A DNA stretch of 64,000 nt, from NCBI GenBank assembly GCA_014607495.2, contig CP053167.1, forward strand, positions 11,773,083-11,837,082, written 5' to 3'. The translations under genes and the position numbers were made by a program. Below, one piece after another: positions 1 through 12,598 of the stretch (the stretch's first letter is position 1; the number at the start of each line of letters is the position of its first letter). This DNA comes from Carposina sasakii. Lineage: Eukaryota; Arthropoda; Insecta; Lepidoptera; Carposinidae. The notes below the pieces were generated by a model that ran no database searches, was not told the DNA's origin, and saw nothing but the letters and a program-made list of their open reading frames with translations.

Positions 1-2339
1 GGGGGCAAGCTAGATGTGGTACTGGTGCCAGATCACATAGCGGGGACAAATGTCATCGAAATTGATGGTGGCGGACTGGTGCCGAAACGTGACGCCTATC
101 ATCCTCCGCTCGAACTATCCATCCCTTTGGAAATGCCACGTCTTTCCTCAGAAAAGATTCCTCCCAGCAACATAAACTCGCGACAGGACTGGAACTTTCA
201 TAAGGGTGATTATGATCTATTATATAGGCTTGTTTCCGAGTCTTCCTGGCAGGAGATCCTACAGTCTCAAGATGTTGATACTGCAGTGGGACTGTTCTAC
301 CGGGACATGTATAGGATCTTTGATTCCTGTGTACCCAAAAAGGTTAGGTTAAACAAACCTTCTAGACGTTATCCAGCTTGGTTCTCAGCTGATATAATTT
401 GCGATCTGAAACATAAAGCTACTCTTCATCGCAAATGGAAATCATCTGGAGACCAGGCGGTATACAGAGAATTTTCTGAACTCAGGGCAGTTTTAAAGAA
501 ACGGGTTTCACGCGCGTACGCCGATCACATAAAATGTATTCAGGCCAAAATTAGTAGTGACCCACGCAGTTTCTGGCAACATATAGATGCTTTAAAAACT
601 AAAGGGGGCTTCGCGTCTCGTGTAACTTTTATGGGGAAAGAGTGTTCCGGTAAAGAGGCTGCATCAGCCTTTTCCGATTTCTTCTCCAGTGTTTTTCTTC
701 CGAATCCACATAAGCTCGCTATCGAGGATGCGGAATACACCAATGCTACATCCGCAAATCTTGTACATATTGACGCTATAACTAGTCAAGACTTAAAAGC
801 GGGTATGAAGCGCCTCAAGGCAAATGCTTCGCTGGGGCCAGATAATGTTCCTGGTATATCCTGAACGGTTGCCTACATTTATTGAAAACCCCGATTCTAC
901 ACATTTTTAACTTGGCGCTCTGTACCGCTAAATACCCGCACCAATGGAAACTAACACGAGTTACCCCGATACCCAAAACGAGTGATAAATCAGACGTGGA
1001 GCTCTATCGACCGATAGCTATACTGTCCTCGGTAGCCAAATTATTTGAAATTATTCTGCATCGACATATCTCTGCCTCACTAAAGCCTTTTTTATCTGAC
1101 TCTCAGCATGGTTTTCGGAAAAAGAGGTCTGTTAGCACCAATCTTTTAACCGTGGTGAACTTAATCTCTAAGCATTTAGATAAAGGCATGCAGGTCGATG
1201 TAGTCTATTTTGACTTTAAAAAGGCATTTGATCGCGTGGATAACGATGTGCTCCTAATCAAACTACGCGACATAGGTTTCTCGCCAAAGATGGTTAGATT
1301 TTTTACTGACTATCTGCGCGATCGACAACAGTTTGTCCGGCATGGTTGCTACGTCTCTGCTCCATATCACACCAGGTCTGGAGTGACTCAGGGTTCAATA
1401 TTGGGTCCCCTCCTATTTGGAATAATGATTAATGACCTAGAGCTGGTCCTAAAGCACTCAAAGTGCCTGCTCTATGCAGACGATCTAAAGTTGGTGTACG
1501 GAGTTGAACAAAAAGCTGACTGTGAGTCGTTACAAGAGGACATCAACTCGGTATACCAGTGGAGCCATAGAAACAAGCTCCTTTTTAACACATCTAAGTG
1601 CTGTGTTATGACCTTCGGCCGCAAACACCGACCCTTGGATGGTCAGTATACTCTTGGAGTAGAACTAATTAAACGCGTCACCTTCATGAGGGACTTGGGA
1701 GTTGTATTCGACGACCGCCTCACTTTTTACGAGCATATGAAAAAACTTGCTTCTAGCTGTTTTCGGACTCTGGGCTTTGTGATCCGAAACTGCCGAGAGT
1801 TTGGGGATCCCAGGGTTATTAAACTCGTATATACCGCCTTGGTAAGGAGTAAGATAGAGAGCTCGTCTATAGTGTGGAATCCGTATGAGTGTACTTACGC
1901 CCTGCTTCTAGAGAAGGTCCAGAAGGCTTTCCTAAGATTTCTCTACAAGAAAACGTACGGGTATTACCCTTTCCTTTACCCTACAAAATTTCTACAAGGA
2001 GCCTTGGGTGTCAACTCTCTGGAAGTAAGGCGTAACCACAACCTCATGTTGACAGGCTGTCATGCTTTGCGTGGCGACTCCGATTGTCCGTTACTTGTCG
2101 AGCAACTGGTAAGACTGTTTGTCCCCGATATCCCTAAGATTTGCCTTAGACCTCGCCGGCACGCGCTACTGGCCGTCCCGCCAGCGCGTACGGTAGCTCA
2201 CAAAAACTCGCCACTTCTCCGCGCACTAACAATGCTAAATGCACTCTTGGCATCAGCACCAGAGTGTGATCTGTTTATGAGTGCATGGCCGTCTGTGAGT
2301 CGTGAGTGTCTGAGATACTGTGAGATGGTGAATGAGTGA
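1..2339 (+). pseudogene. LINE ORF2: endonuclease end plus reverse transcriptase, frameshifted
   Basis: Frame 1 is open from base 1 to a stop at about 862. Its first residues match the tail of an APE-type endonuclease: LDVVLVPDH, then DAYHPPLEL, the counterpart of the SDH-P motif. The linker typical of LINE ORF2 follows. The frame then shifts by one base near 850-862, and translation continues in another frame to 2339. That second part holds the RT palm: FDFKKAFD with the first catalytic Asp, SGVTQGSILGPLLF, and YADD at about residues 198-201 of the second piece. No ATG starts the second piece, so it is a continuation and not a separate gene. The single shift breaks the protein, so the copy is probably dead unless the shift is an assembly error. 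Confidence 0.85.
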
Positions 2340-2491
2340 GCATGAATGCCTATTTTTTTATCTGATATTTTAATGCACATTATACCTATAATTGTTAAAG
2401 TTATCATGATATCTACATTTCAAGGCGCATTGGCGCAAGCTGTAATGCTTTGTAATATGGTTATAAATAAATAATAATAAAAATAAATAAT
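1..2491 (+). mobile_element. CR1/Jockey-like LINE, 5'-truncated by window edge
   Basis: The 3' part of a non-LTR retrotransposon. It starts inside the end of the apurinic-type endonuclease, runs through the whole reverse transcriptase and a C-terminal region, and ends in a short AT-rich repeat of ATAA/ATA type (about 2463-2491) rather than a long poly(A). Such a simple-repeat end is usual for CR1/Jockey-group LINEs. It lies antisense to the host LRR gene, in or beyond that gene's last visible intron. The clade call rests on RT motif flavour only and could be another Jockey-superfamily clade. Confidence 0.85.
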
Positions 2492-2494
2492 CAT

Positions 2495-2565
2495 ATCAAT
2501 GTTTACAACTACCGGGATTCGAACCCAGGACCTATGGCGTCGCATATTATTGCTCTTGAATGGAA
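2495..2565 (-). repeat. tRNA-derived SINE fragment
   Basis: Read on the minus strand this contains a box-B-like GGGTTCGAATCCCGG preceded by GCCATAGGTCCT. The same block occurs on the plus strand at about 24180-24220, so this is a dispersed SINE and not a tRNA gene. It abuts the LINE tail. No acceptor or anticodon stem can be folded. Confidence 0.6.
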
Positions 2566-3713
2566 AAGAATATGATATCATGTAATTAAGCATTTTCACC
2601 TTCCTCAGACTTACTCAAAATATGGCATCTACGTGTTTTAGCCATACGAACGATTTCATAAGCTCTCTTTTTATTTTTACATGGCCGTTAACCCTGTACA
2701 CAAAAGCCAGTAAAATCACTAATTTCACTAAAATCCGAATGAATGAAATTAATTACTACACTACGGTCCCAAATGAGCTTTACGAACGTCCAATATTATT
2801 AAGTGATTCATAATCCGAGTCCAATCTGCGGAATTAAAACATAACCACAAAGTGTCCTCAGGTGAGGCTCATGAAACTCGCATAAACGAGCCGCGAATGT
2901 TTCATGATACGATATAGGGGTTAAAACATACAGGTAGAATGAAGAGGAGGTGGCATAACAATTAATTTGTTTATAGGAAATTGTCATGCCGGGCAAATGG
3001 GGGTAGATTAATATGTTAAAAATATTGTTATGGAGCTTAAACTAAGTAAATAAAGTTAAGGCTACTTACTATCTACAAGGAACTAACAATGGGCTATTTA
3101 TTTATTTATATAGATTCGAACGATACATACATAGTACGTAAGTACAATAAGAAGGAAGTGCAGGTAGGGTGTGCCTCTTAAATACGATAGAGACTATTAA
3201 GGTCAACAAAGACAAAAATTCATAAAATATGGAAAAACAATTTTTCTAGTGTTGTGCATTTTGGTTTATAAAAAGCTACATTAGCGGTCTACATTGAACA
3301 TCGCATCTCCGTTTTATCCTTCCTTTATGAGCTAAACGATGTGAGTAGGTGGTAAGTAGTATAGGGGTATAAGGGGGGCGAGATTAAGCGTCGCTCGTGA
3401 TTCGCAGATTACGGATGTCGGGATCAGTGCCCGCGTGTGGGGTCATGAGAGAGAAGGATTACAGACCACTCTATCGCGAGTCTCACTATCTATCTCCTGT
3501 CTGAGAAGCTTAGTTATCCGGGCTATCATTTATTTTGGACCGATAAGTGAAAGTTTTCATCCGGCATTTGTCAACTAGTAGCTAATATACCTAGCAGTGT
3601 TGAGTATTTTTTTTCCACGAGTTGGCGATCTGAGACTCTTCAGAGATCATGTTCAGAATTTATCTCGGAATGAAATGAAAATATCTTTTGACTAATATTA
3701 GCTTTGTTTTATA
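2566..3713. other. AT-rich non-coding DNA, nothing recognised
   Basis: No ORF with coding character, no exon-like GC-rich island and no clear repeat boundary was seen. It is probably intron of the minus-strand LRR gene, or 3' flank if that gene ends nearby. Confidence 0.5.
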
Positions 3714-4169
3714 TACAGAGTTAAAGTAACGGCCAGGCAAATATTGATATGGCGACCAGTCAGACCATGATTCTGAGGCGAAAACTACAGAAATTTTTCG
3801 CAGGAAAATTCGAAAATTATCCGACATTTTTTAAATTTTGCAGGAAAAAATTGTGTAGGTCGATTAAGTAGGCCTTCGATATTGACTTAAAAAGAAAATT
3901 TTAACCTATTGATAATTTTCAAAATAAAGTTGGTACCAAAAAAGTTTAAAATACTGATCAACCCCAATGGAGAGTCACAAGTGATCAAAAATACAGCGAT
4001 ATATCACAAAATAACCAATAAGCCTATTAAACTAGTCACAGGATCATCGGAAAGCAAACTTTGCGGATAATCAAATTAAAAATGCATTTCCTGCGAGTAA
4101 TAACACTGTCGTATAACTCAAAACAATGGTACTTGTTCAGTATTTGCCTGGCTGTCACACACACCCTGT
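3714..4169. mobile_element. MITE family M1, copy 1 (degenerate ends)
   Basis: About 455 bp, alignable along its whole length with 8680-9137. Shared blocks include GCCAGGCAAATATTGAT near the left end, CAGACCATGATTCTGAGG, CTGATCAACCC, ATTAGTCACAGGAT-like and TATTTGCCTGGCTGTCAC at the right end. The two ends are inverted copies of each other (GCCAGGCAAATA versus TATTTGCCTGGC). No protein is encoded, so this is a non-autonomous DNA element. The outermost bases are worn compared with copy 2. Confidence 0.8.
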
Positions 4170-4235
4170 TTGCACTTTTGCTTTATACACATTTACCTAT
4201 GCTAAAAGCGAGGACACAGCACAAGAAAGGTATTT

Positions 4236-4330
4236 AAATGGTGGCCGTGGGAACTCCTTTATGATCCTGCAGTGCTGGCTACTCCATTTCAGGTGCGCAA
4301 ATGGTGCATCATTCACAAATGGTGCATCAT
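4236..4330 (+). repeat. Dispersed repeat R7, 3' fragment
   Basis: Carries GTGGGAACTCCTTTATGATC, CTGCAGTGCTGGCTACTCC and ATTTCAGG, the 3' half of a repeat found again near 16.9, 20.8, 22.4, 29.8, 30.7 and 36.3 kb. Just after it an 18-bp unit (AAATGGTGCATCATTCAC) is repeated twice in tandem at about 4299-4334. Confidence 0.7.
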
Positions 4331-4339
4331 TCACAAATG

Positions 4340-5013
4340 AGCAGCTCAAGTCGATGAATACATTATTTATTTTGAGAAACCATATTTTTTATCTCTAAGT
4401 AGTTCTTCCAATCGAAATCGGTCAGTAACAGATAGATGTATTATTGATGACATCTAAGAGATCTCACACAGCAGCTGCGAGCCTCGGACGTGAGGGCTCT
4501 TCGGAGAACATTAATAACGCTATTCGTTTATAGAGGCAATCTGTTGTAGGCGGCCTAGAATGCCCCAGAGAGTTAGAGGCTTTAGGGGCACTAAATAAAC
4601 CGTTTTATTGTGTCATAAAAACACTTTCGCGAACACGGTCCCTACAGGGCTGCCACGGGCAATCTGCACGCCATTAAAGTGTTGATTATTTACGTATTGT
4701 TTTAGAGACTTTTAACCCTATTAAAATTCACAAGTAAAAGGTTTAGAGCTTATTGAACATTTAGTGATGAAAAGCTAACAGAATAAAGTTTCATGTATGT
4801 ATGTATTAGCTACAATAACAGGGTCTAACTAAAGTAATTAATTTAGGAATCATTTTGATGACACGTTTACTATATCCCAGGCTAATCGGGCATAAAAATG
4901 ATCAAACTTTAGGCATTTAATGCAAGTGGGACTAACCACCAGTTTCCCAAAGGTTAATCAACAGCTGATCTTCGAGATTGTGACAGTAAGTGGACGCAGA
5001 CTATTCAACTCAC
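4340..5013. other. Intronic DNA 3' of the last visible LRR exon
   Basis: AT-rich, with no recognised gene. A GC-rich patch near 4470-4500 was examined as a possible exon and rejected because it has no LRR pattern and no convincing acceptor. Confidence 0.45.
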
Positions 5014-5085
5014 AGTACTTTGAGCGCGGGCACGGCGGCGAAGGCTCGCTCCTCCACGTGAGAGATGCGGTTCCTCTTCAGGACC
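5014..5085 (-). CDS. LRR gene exon 6 (single leucine-rich repeat)
   Basis: A 72-bp exon preceded on the minus strand by a polypyrimidine tract and CAG (CTTCCTCTTCTCCTCAG) and followed by the donor GTGAGTTG. Read as 1 nt + 23 codons + 2 nt it gives VLKRNRISHVEERAF followed by AAVPALKVL, a clean 24-residue LRR of L..N.I..(6)F..(3)L..L type. Both boundaries are phase 2, matching the other five exons, so the splice keeps frame with the TT of the 12.6-kb exon. It is the last exon visible. The donor shows that the gene continues leftward beyond this exon, probably beyond the window. Confidence 0.88.
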
Positions 5086-6497
5086 CTGAGGAGAAGAGGA
5101 AGGTCTTATTATTGTGTCGATGTAGACATACCTTTCTTTAGATCAATGACACCCTTAAGTAGAAAAATCCCGACCGACATCCTTAAATTAGGTTAGGTTT
5201 GCGTGAACTTATGTGTTTTATATTATGTTACTCTAACATAAAAGATAAAAAACTTTTTAAATTATTTTTTTACCAAAACCGCTTCGTTATTTTTGCGTGA
5301 AAGACGTACAAACGTCCAACAACCATCCTCACAAACTTTCACGTTTATTAAGTAGAATATCCATACTAAATCTAGGCAGTTAATTGAATAGTCAGTCTTC
5401 CCAAACGGCAGCGAGGAAATTGAAAATAACTAAGTAGAGGCTCTCCACAACAATAAAACGGCAGTCAGCCGCTATAAAAGTCAGCATTAAAGATAAACCT
5501 GCACCTTAAGTTCAGATGGAGTCCTCATAAATACACGATAGAGACAAACTTCCGACATTAGGCGGAAAACAACAGCCATTCGGCCGCCATCGCCGCATTA
5601 TGATAATTTGCCATCAATAAAGCGGTTGTCGAGGGGCCGGAGCCCCGCATGGGCCCGCTGTGACTATGTTGGAAGCCATCATAACGTGAGTTTGTTAACA
5701 TTTATATTGTGGCCCCAGATGCTATTATTTTGCATTGCAAGAATTTATGCCGGAAAAACGGCGGTAGGGTCACCCATTCCTTACCACGTGGGAGTTGCAT
5801 TGCTAATTGGTGAAAAGTAGATGCGTAAATTGCACATTTCTACCCTCTTTGGGGATATAAGCATTGCCTATTCATATGTATAGATCCAAAGACCTTGCAT
5901 TGCGCCTTTGGCTTATAGGATGTGTAAGATAATAATTTCAAAACAAATTGTCAATCAAATAATAAAATCTTTAACTAAAGCCTTGCAATAGTAATGATTA
6001 CTAACATAATATTGTATTTTATTCAGCAGGAAATGTAATTTTTACAAAATTAAAACTAGGTGGCATGTTATTTACATATTATTTATGATAAGACCTCACG
6101 ATTTCCTTAGCATAATCCCCCACAACGTCCCTTTTGATTTAGAGCGCTGTTTTTAAATTATATGGAGATAAATCCCTCCCGAGTTATGGCCCATTACGAA
6201 CAGAAAATACAGAAAACTGTGTTGTACCTCATACATTGACGGTTGCACTACATTTCAGTTTGAGAAAACTCAGCTTGGGAACGCAATGTATAACGTGGGA
6301 ACTTGCAGTAAAACGTCGGTATATTCAAGTGATACGGTCGACACGTCTCATTGATGCTATCTCCTCTCTGCAATGTAATCTATCCTTCATCTGGTGACTC
6401 CAAGTCGGAGCGTTACCAGTAAAGTTGTGACTAACCTATTACTTTGTGCGCAGTGCCCTAGAGATGGTATCTTATGTGCTGCAACCTCGTTAGTGAC
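5086..6497. other. Intron 5, left part
   Basis: Non-coding between LRR exons 5 and 6. At about 5295-5340 it holds a worn copy of the common tail 'GCGTGAAAGA...CCTCACAAACTTTC', which also occurs at about 41325-41385. Nothing else was recognised. Confidence 0.5.
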
Positions 6498-6966
6498 CCC
6501 AAGTAGCACAGATAGCTGAATAAATACTCACTTTTAGATCTACACACAGCTCTGGGCGTATTAAGACTCATATAAGAATACACTCGTGGTCCCTTAGCTG
6601 CATAATAGCAGTCAGTGATATTTAAACAGCTTAAGGGTAAATAAGAACTGCATTATGGGTCACAAATATACCCTTAAAACGCAAAGAGTTATAGAAAGAG
6701 CCAAGAGCAATATAGGAAAGTACTTGTGAACTGTTATTGAGCTGACTCATTAAAGGGTCACAAGTTCTCATAATATTAAGCCAATAGATGCATAACGGGA
6801 CACCTGTGGCCCATAATATATCTTAGCGCTGAACATATTTACCGCTAAACAGCCTTTATTTATCCATTGACACTGTCTGCATATAGCGGCAGTTTAAACG
6901 TTCACAAGATGCCTCATGGATATTTAGAGGTTCACTAGTATATCAAAATAAATGGCTTTAACTTTA

Positions 6967-7190
6967 ACTCGTGAAACGCTTAACAGCTCTTTAATAAGTA
7001 ATGGTTCACACGTGAAACGCTTAACAGCTCTGTAATAAGTAATGGTTCACGCGTGAAACGCTTTACAGCCCCTTTAATAAGTAATGGTTCACATGTGAAA
7101 CACTAAGCAGTCCTTTGATAAATATAGGTTCACAAGTGAATCACTAAACAGCCATTTGATAAATAACGGTTCACATAGCTGTTTAACATC
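6967..7190. repeat. 41-bp minisatellite, block 1
   Basis: The GTGAAACGC/GTGAATCAC phase mark recurs at 6971, 7012, 7053, 7095 and 7136, a 41-42-bp period with consensus core GTGAAACGCTTAACAGC, TTTAATAAGTAATGG and TTCACA. The block ends in TTCACATAGCTGTTTAACAT. Confidence 0.92.
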
Positions 7191-7257
7191 AACCAAGGCT
7201 GCATACGGAGTTACATGTTCAATTCTACTTTGCTCTTGAACTGTTTCACAGTACACA

Positions 7258-7482
7258 GGTGAATCGCTCAACAGCCCTTTAATAAGTAATGGTCCACACG
7301 TGAAACGCTTAACAGCTCTTTAATAAGTAATGGTTCACGCGTGAAACGCTTAACAGCCCTTTAATGAGAAATGGTTCACATGTGAAACACTAAGCAGTCC
7401 TTTGATGAATATAGGTTCACAAGTGAATCACTAAACAGCCCTTTGATAAATAACGGTTCACATAGCTGTTTTACATCAACCA
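7258..7482. repeat. 41-bp minisatellite, block 2 (duplicate of block 1)
   Basis: The phase mark recurs at 7259, 7300, 7341, 7382 and 7423. The order of unit variants (ACGC, ACGC, ACAC, ATCAC) and the terminal TTCACATAGCTGTTTTACAT match block 1. The two blocks therefore arose by duplication of the whole array, a higher-order repeat. Confidence 0.9.
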
Positions 7483-8247
7483 CCATTTTAACCTGGAAAT
7501 ATTATAATTTACTTTACATTTTTTTATATGTTTTGTGCATGAATTACGAACTTATTAAATTAGGTATTACTTCTTATATCGTAACAGTCTCTATTTATTT
7601 AATAGTTCTGTCCAAACTATTGAACATTGTTGGACCAAGATTTTAAAACACATAGCTTATTTACATCATTTATTACTATATTATTTAAAAACACAATATT
7701 TTCGTAGCGCACCAAAATTTTCTTAGACAATATACATATATAATGTCAGTAAACTTGCATTCCCACACATTTTTCTTGCACTAATAAAGAAAACCGTTCC
7801 GTTTACTTAGGTACCAATAAATATATTATGAAACGACACCGCCATTAATATGGCGTTTACGTTTATGTTGTCACAAGTTACTACGGTCACTTTTCAATCA
7901 TAAATAAAATGAATATACAAAAATATTATTTTCTATAGTCATGCGTCACCAACAGGCCCATTGTGATACATTACTTAGGTATTCAGCTGAATAAAGAGTA
8001 ACATGGTCTCTTAACCAGTTGATATTCAGCTCTTACAACACCTCTTACCCCTTATAACTCTCTTAAATATCTGATTCTGCGCTCTTAAGCAGCTTATGTG
8101 ACATTAGAGCTGAATAATTTGTGCCCATTTAAGTGGTTTAAGGGCTGAATAAGCTCGGAATCAGCTTTTATGCAGCTTTCTTATACCACTTCAAGGGTAA
8201 TTGTAGTCCAATATTCAGTTGCTATACAGCCTCTTGTGCTACTTGGG

Positions 8248-8679
8248 ACGTCATCAATCATATTCTAAACTTAAGTTAATCGACGCTGAATGGAGCCGGT
8301 GTTCTCCAAGTTTTCTTAAGATTGGCTGAGTGCGGAAATATGTTTTATGAATCATTGTTGTAAAAAAACATAAACTAGATCAGGTGGGATCTGATGATAG
8401 CATGTATAGGAAATATTTTTGTTATTGAGCCACCTAAACCTTAGAGTTTGTACAGCCAATGCGTAATATGTCATTCGGAAAATAAAATAAAGTAAGAGAG
8501 GTTACAGTGAAGAAGACAAGTTTATAGAAGGTTTACAGAGCTTATGTACGAGTACTACATAATAAGATTGTTTATTGCAAGTTGTATATAGGTATATATG
8601 TTAAAAATTACTTTACGGTTTATTAACTCGATTCAATTAACTAAAATTGTTAATATCATTATTTGTATGGAATATTATA
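8248..8679. other. Intronic AT-rich spacer
   Basis: No recognisable feature between the foldback element and MITE M1 copy 2. Confidence 0.45.
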
Positions 8680-9137
8680 CAGGATGTTTGTAACAGCCAG
8701 GCAAATATTGATACCATGACTTCAGACCATGATTCTGAGGTGGAAAACACTGAAAATTATTGCAAGAAAATCCCAAAATTTCCCGATTTTTTTCATATTT
8801 TCAGGAAAATAGTTTAGTTCGTTTAATTAGGCCTTACTTAACAATAAAATTTTAACCAAAAGATGATTTTCAAAAAAAGTTGCACTCAAAAAAGTTCATG
8901 ACTGATCAACCCTAATGGAGAATCACAATGATCCAAAAACAGCAATGTGTCACACAATAAGCAATAAGCCCATTTGATTAGTCACAGGATCGCCCGATAC
9001 AATTGGCGCGGAGAGCAAAGATTACTGATAATCAAATCAAAAATACATTTCTTGCGAGTAATACTACTGTCGTATAACTCAACACAATTCTACTTGTTCA
9101 GCATTTCAGTATTTGCCTGGCTGTCACCCACACCCTG
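8680..9137. mobile_element. MITE family M1, copy 2, TA target duplication
   Basis: Begins CAGGATGTTTGTAACAGCC and ends with the inverse GGCTGTCACCCACACCCTG, about 30 bp of imperfect terminal inverted repeat. It is flanked on both sides by TA. TA flanks and a CAGG...CCTG terminus point to mobilisation by a Tc1/mariner-type transposase. It is alignable with copy 1 at 3714-4169. It encodes nothing. Confidence 0.85.
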
Positions 9138-12100
9138 TATAAGTAGCATACAATTCATTATAACATACACTGAAAAAAGCTGCTCATCTTTTCATGAAAT
9201 AAAACCGTTCGGCAGTGAATGTTCTATCGCGATAGGGCGTCATTCATCAAGCTAGGCGACCCGCGTTACTGACCCGCGCGGGACGTGAACTGACGGCCGC
9301 ATATTGGATGTCATCTATTCCGCCATCCCGCCCGCCGCCCGTCAGAAGTGATCCAGTCACTGTATTCATTGCATTTTAACTGCATAGCTGAATATACTGT
9401 TCAAAATTTATTATTTATTTTATACAAAAATTAATATTTCACCTATTTCAGTATTATCTTTTCGGAGATTTAAAGCGTTCGCAAACTGCTGCATGCACGT
9501 CTCTTATATCATCTCATATATCATCAAGTAGATAAGTAAATAAGCAAATGACGAACTTTTTGCTATGTTTTATGAGCAAGCCTTACCTTTTAAATAAAAT
9601 TGACAGTAAAAGTACATAATTTAACTTACGTTATTTTTATCACGATTTTTCATATCACATGATGATAAAACTTTTCACCCTAAAAAAATACCCCATTAAC
9701 ATTATTTCTAAGTTGTTTCAGATAATCCAAATCAGTGTCCATAACAACTAACAAAAGAGAAATAAATCATGTTTGGTGATGTAATATAATAGGATAGCAT
9801 TAGGAACTTGGCAGCCGCGGGTATCGGACATCTCGTTATTTCAGCTTCAGCCATAAAGGGGGTATTCATCGGCGTCCATTACTGACCAATGTGATGTACA
9901 GACTGACGGTTTTATTGCTAGTAATAAATTTAGCTGGAGCGGTGTGTGTGTCTGTAGAGATACTGAAATGTGCTGAAACGTTCGCTGAAAACCTTTGAAG
10001 AAACTTGCGTATTGTTCCGACCGTTGTCGTTGATAGAGCAATGACCTTTAGTCTGTTGGATATAAATAGTATGATATTAATAGTTAGGACAGATGTTATA
10101 TTAAAATCAAGCCTAATGTTAAGCACTCTTAAAACACCGTTTTAGATGTCGTTAGATATATATAGCAATAGGTATGAATAATCTGTCAAGGTAAAGCTTA
10201 AACATTGTCTAAAGATATTTTAAGAGGACGATTTCCATTCATTACGTAAGCTTTACTTAGTTGGCAAAAATACTTTACTAAAATCTATTGTAATTATAAT
10301 AATGTTTGGATCTTGTTGTAAGGTAACTACTAATGAGACATTATAACAGTTTACATTTTTTGCTATACAACTATTCGACTAGCTATACAACTATTCGAGA
10401 AATTAAAAATAGATCATACTATTCATAATCTCTCTTGCGCGCTCTCGCGACGCGTTTCGCAAGAACATGCGCGTTCAATACCATTTTTGGACGCTCTTTA
10501 GCATTGACTGCGCGGAATAATAATAATTACATTGTACAGCATCGCGCGACGTGAATCACTAATGTGTTGTCGATGTAACACGGACAGGCGCCACGGTTGT
10601 TGTGGACATGCTCTATTGTAAGACATGTTGTTTTTAGGGCTAGAGAAGTTAATCTCGAAGGTGAAGAAACTAATTTTAAGTTTTGAAAAGATATCGAATT
10701 TAGGAGAGATAGGACAATTTTAACACCAAAGTATAAAGTGATAATTTTTGTATGGAACAGTTTAAGTAGGCTAAGACTAAGTTGATAGATTTTTTCTACT
10801 GTTCTACCTAGCTATAAAAGGTAATAACACAAGTTTATCAAGAGTCTACTGTAATCTCAGTGTTATATTTGTTAGTCCCGCCACTATCGATGATAGATAA
10901 TGTATATGTATAATGTACTCCAAAATGTACTCCACGTGGAATTACACGCAAAAAGGAGGAGCTGAAATTATGTTAATATGTACCACAAAATACTCTAACG
11001 TTGGTAAAGGGAGGGCCTCACGGACCACTAAATGTAATTTCTTGCTTATTTCACCTGGATCCGAGTAAATAAGAAGCTAAACCGAGAGACCTTCACGTGG
11101 GTACGGTGCTATAAAGAGCTTTACATAATATTTATGAGTTGCTAATTTAACACGGGCTTTTGCTTTTCTGCGGAAACTAATTATGTTAAAAAATACACTT
11201 ACTGAAAATAATGTGTCTGAAATGTAGGTAATAATATATTAATGTACCTAAAGCAGGTAGGAGGTAATTTGTACTATCTGTTAGCAAAAATTAATTTCTA
11301 TGTAAACTGCATTTCGAAAAATTATACAGTCATGCAACATTAATTAAAAACAGGTTGTATAATAACGGCCTATAGTATATTAATCTAAATTTAAAAAAGC
11401 GGAGCAATTACGGTTAAATAAAGGTAATGATGTCAGTATCTTTGATGCACCATCTCTGAGTACATCGTGGTAAATGTACTGAGTACATGAAGTAAACAGT
11501 CTGTTGCATTACATACAAATATAAATACACGTATTACATTATTATTGTAACAGATAATTGCGCGAGGCCCGAACAAGTCAGCAGAACTCGCTCACCTTCG
11601 CTCGAGCGGTCAGTGCTGTGCAGACGCGCGAGTGCTCGTTCAAGTCCAGAAAGATCTATCAGGAAAGCCGTACGCACAAGAGCGATAACAAGATCATTAT
11701 AGTGTCAGGAAATGCACTTGTATAGGTATGTAGCGCAAGGATGAACTTGCTTGTTTTTACAAGATTTCGTCAATATAGTATAGGAAGTGATATTTAATAA
11801 CCTTAGGGATAGTAATAGTGTCACGCAAAACAACAGTGATTACAACAGTCTTATTTACATAAATGTTAGTGAACGTATGTTCTGTAAGCATAGTCATGGT
11901 ATTTTACGTAGGTGTAAGCTGTGCATCTTATTATCCAAATAAAAAATAAAAATCGTCACGAGCATAGGTATTCCATACATTATAGCGGTTTATGTTGTTC
12001 ACATACTCGCTCGTATGCTCTTACCTCGTACTCGCAAACTCGGCACAACTGACCGAGATCACGAGAACCAATCGAGGCACCCAGTGTACGGCTAGCTACA

Positions 12101-12598
12101 GTTATAAGTACGAATTCAAGTTTATTAAACAAAAGAAAGCTAGACATTATTGAACACAGCACAATCCGAGCGAAACTTAATGAAATCGAGTCTGACTCAG
12201 ACATTATTACTTTACGAGTACTGGAATGAATACGACTAGGGGCGATTTTTTACTTACAAAATGGTAACTACATTTATACTAGACAAGATAGCATTAAGTT
12301 TCTTATATATTAGGCAGTTATATAATTGTCAGTGTTTTAACTACAAGTTTTTAAATATTTTAAGCTATTATACTCGTAGGTAGAGCAAAATTTACCAGAC
12401 TAGAACTAGTTGCATGATCAACATTTGACTTTTTGACTCATGTATTTAAAGTTATAGTACTCGTACGATGAAGTGATAACAAACGAACCTCGATGTCAAA
12501 TCCACATTATCAAAGCATCCAGCGAGCCTATTAAATCCCACGTGGTAAGGGGTGAGCCTATCGCCGTCACTAGGTACATGAAAAAGTTGTATACTCAC
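9138..12598. other. Intron 5, right part
   Basis: About 3.4 kb of AT-rich DNA without recognised genes. A GC-richer patch at 9255-9350 and another at 11560-11660 were checked for LRR codons and flanking splice sites and show none. Confidence 0.45.

Larger units (their letters stand above)
6498..8247. mobile_element. Foldback-like element with inverted ends and internal minisatellite
   Basis: The left end reads CCCAAGTAGCACA and the right end is its inverse, TGTGCTACTTGGG, with GCTG and TGAATA motifs following on both sides. Both arms (about 6500-6900 and 7975-8240) are built from related AT-rich sub-motifs such as GCTGAATA and CTTAAG. The core carries the two-block 41-bp minisatellite annotated separately. 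No transposase ORF is present. Long low-complexity inverted arms around tandem repeats are a foldback-type architecture. The family is not known to me. Confidence 0.65.

Noticed and set aside
4457..4505. GC-rich patch with GTGAGA donor-like site on the minus strand, possible seventh LRR exon
   Set aside because: Translation in the required phase has no LRR pattern, and the upstream AG lacks a pyrimidine tract.
6967..7482. CRISPR-like spaced repeats
   Set aside because: The 41-bp units are contiguous tandem repeats without unique spacers, in a eukaryotic intron.
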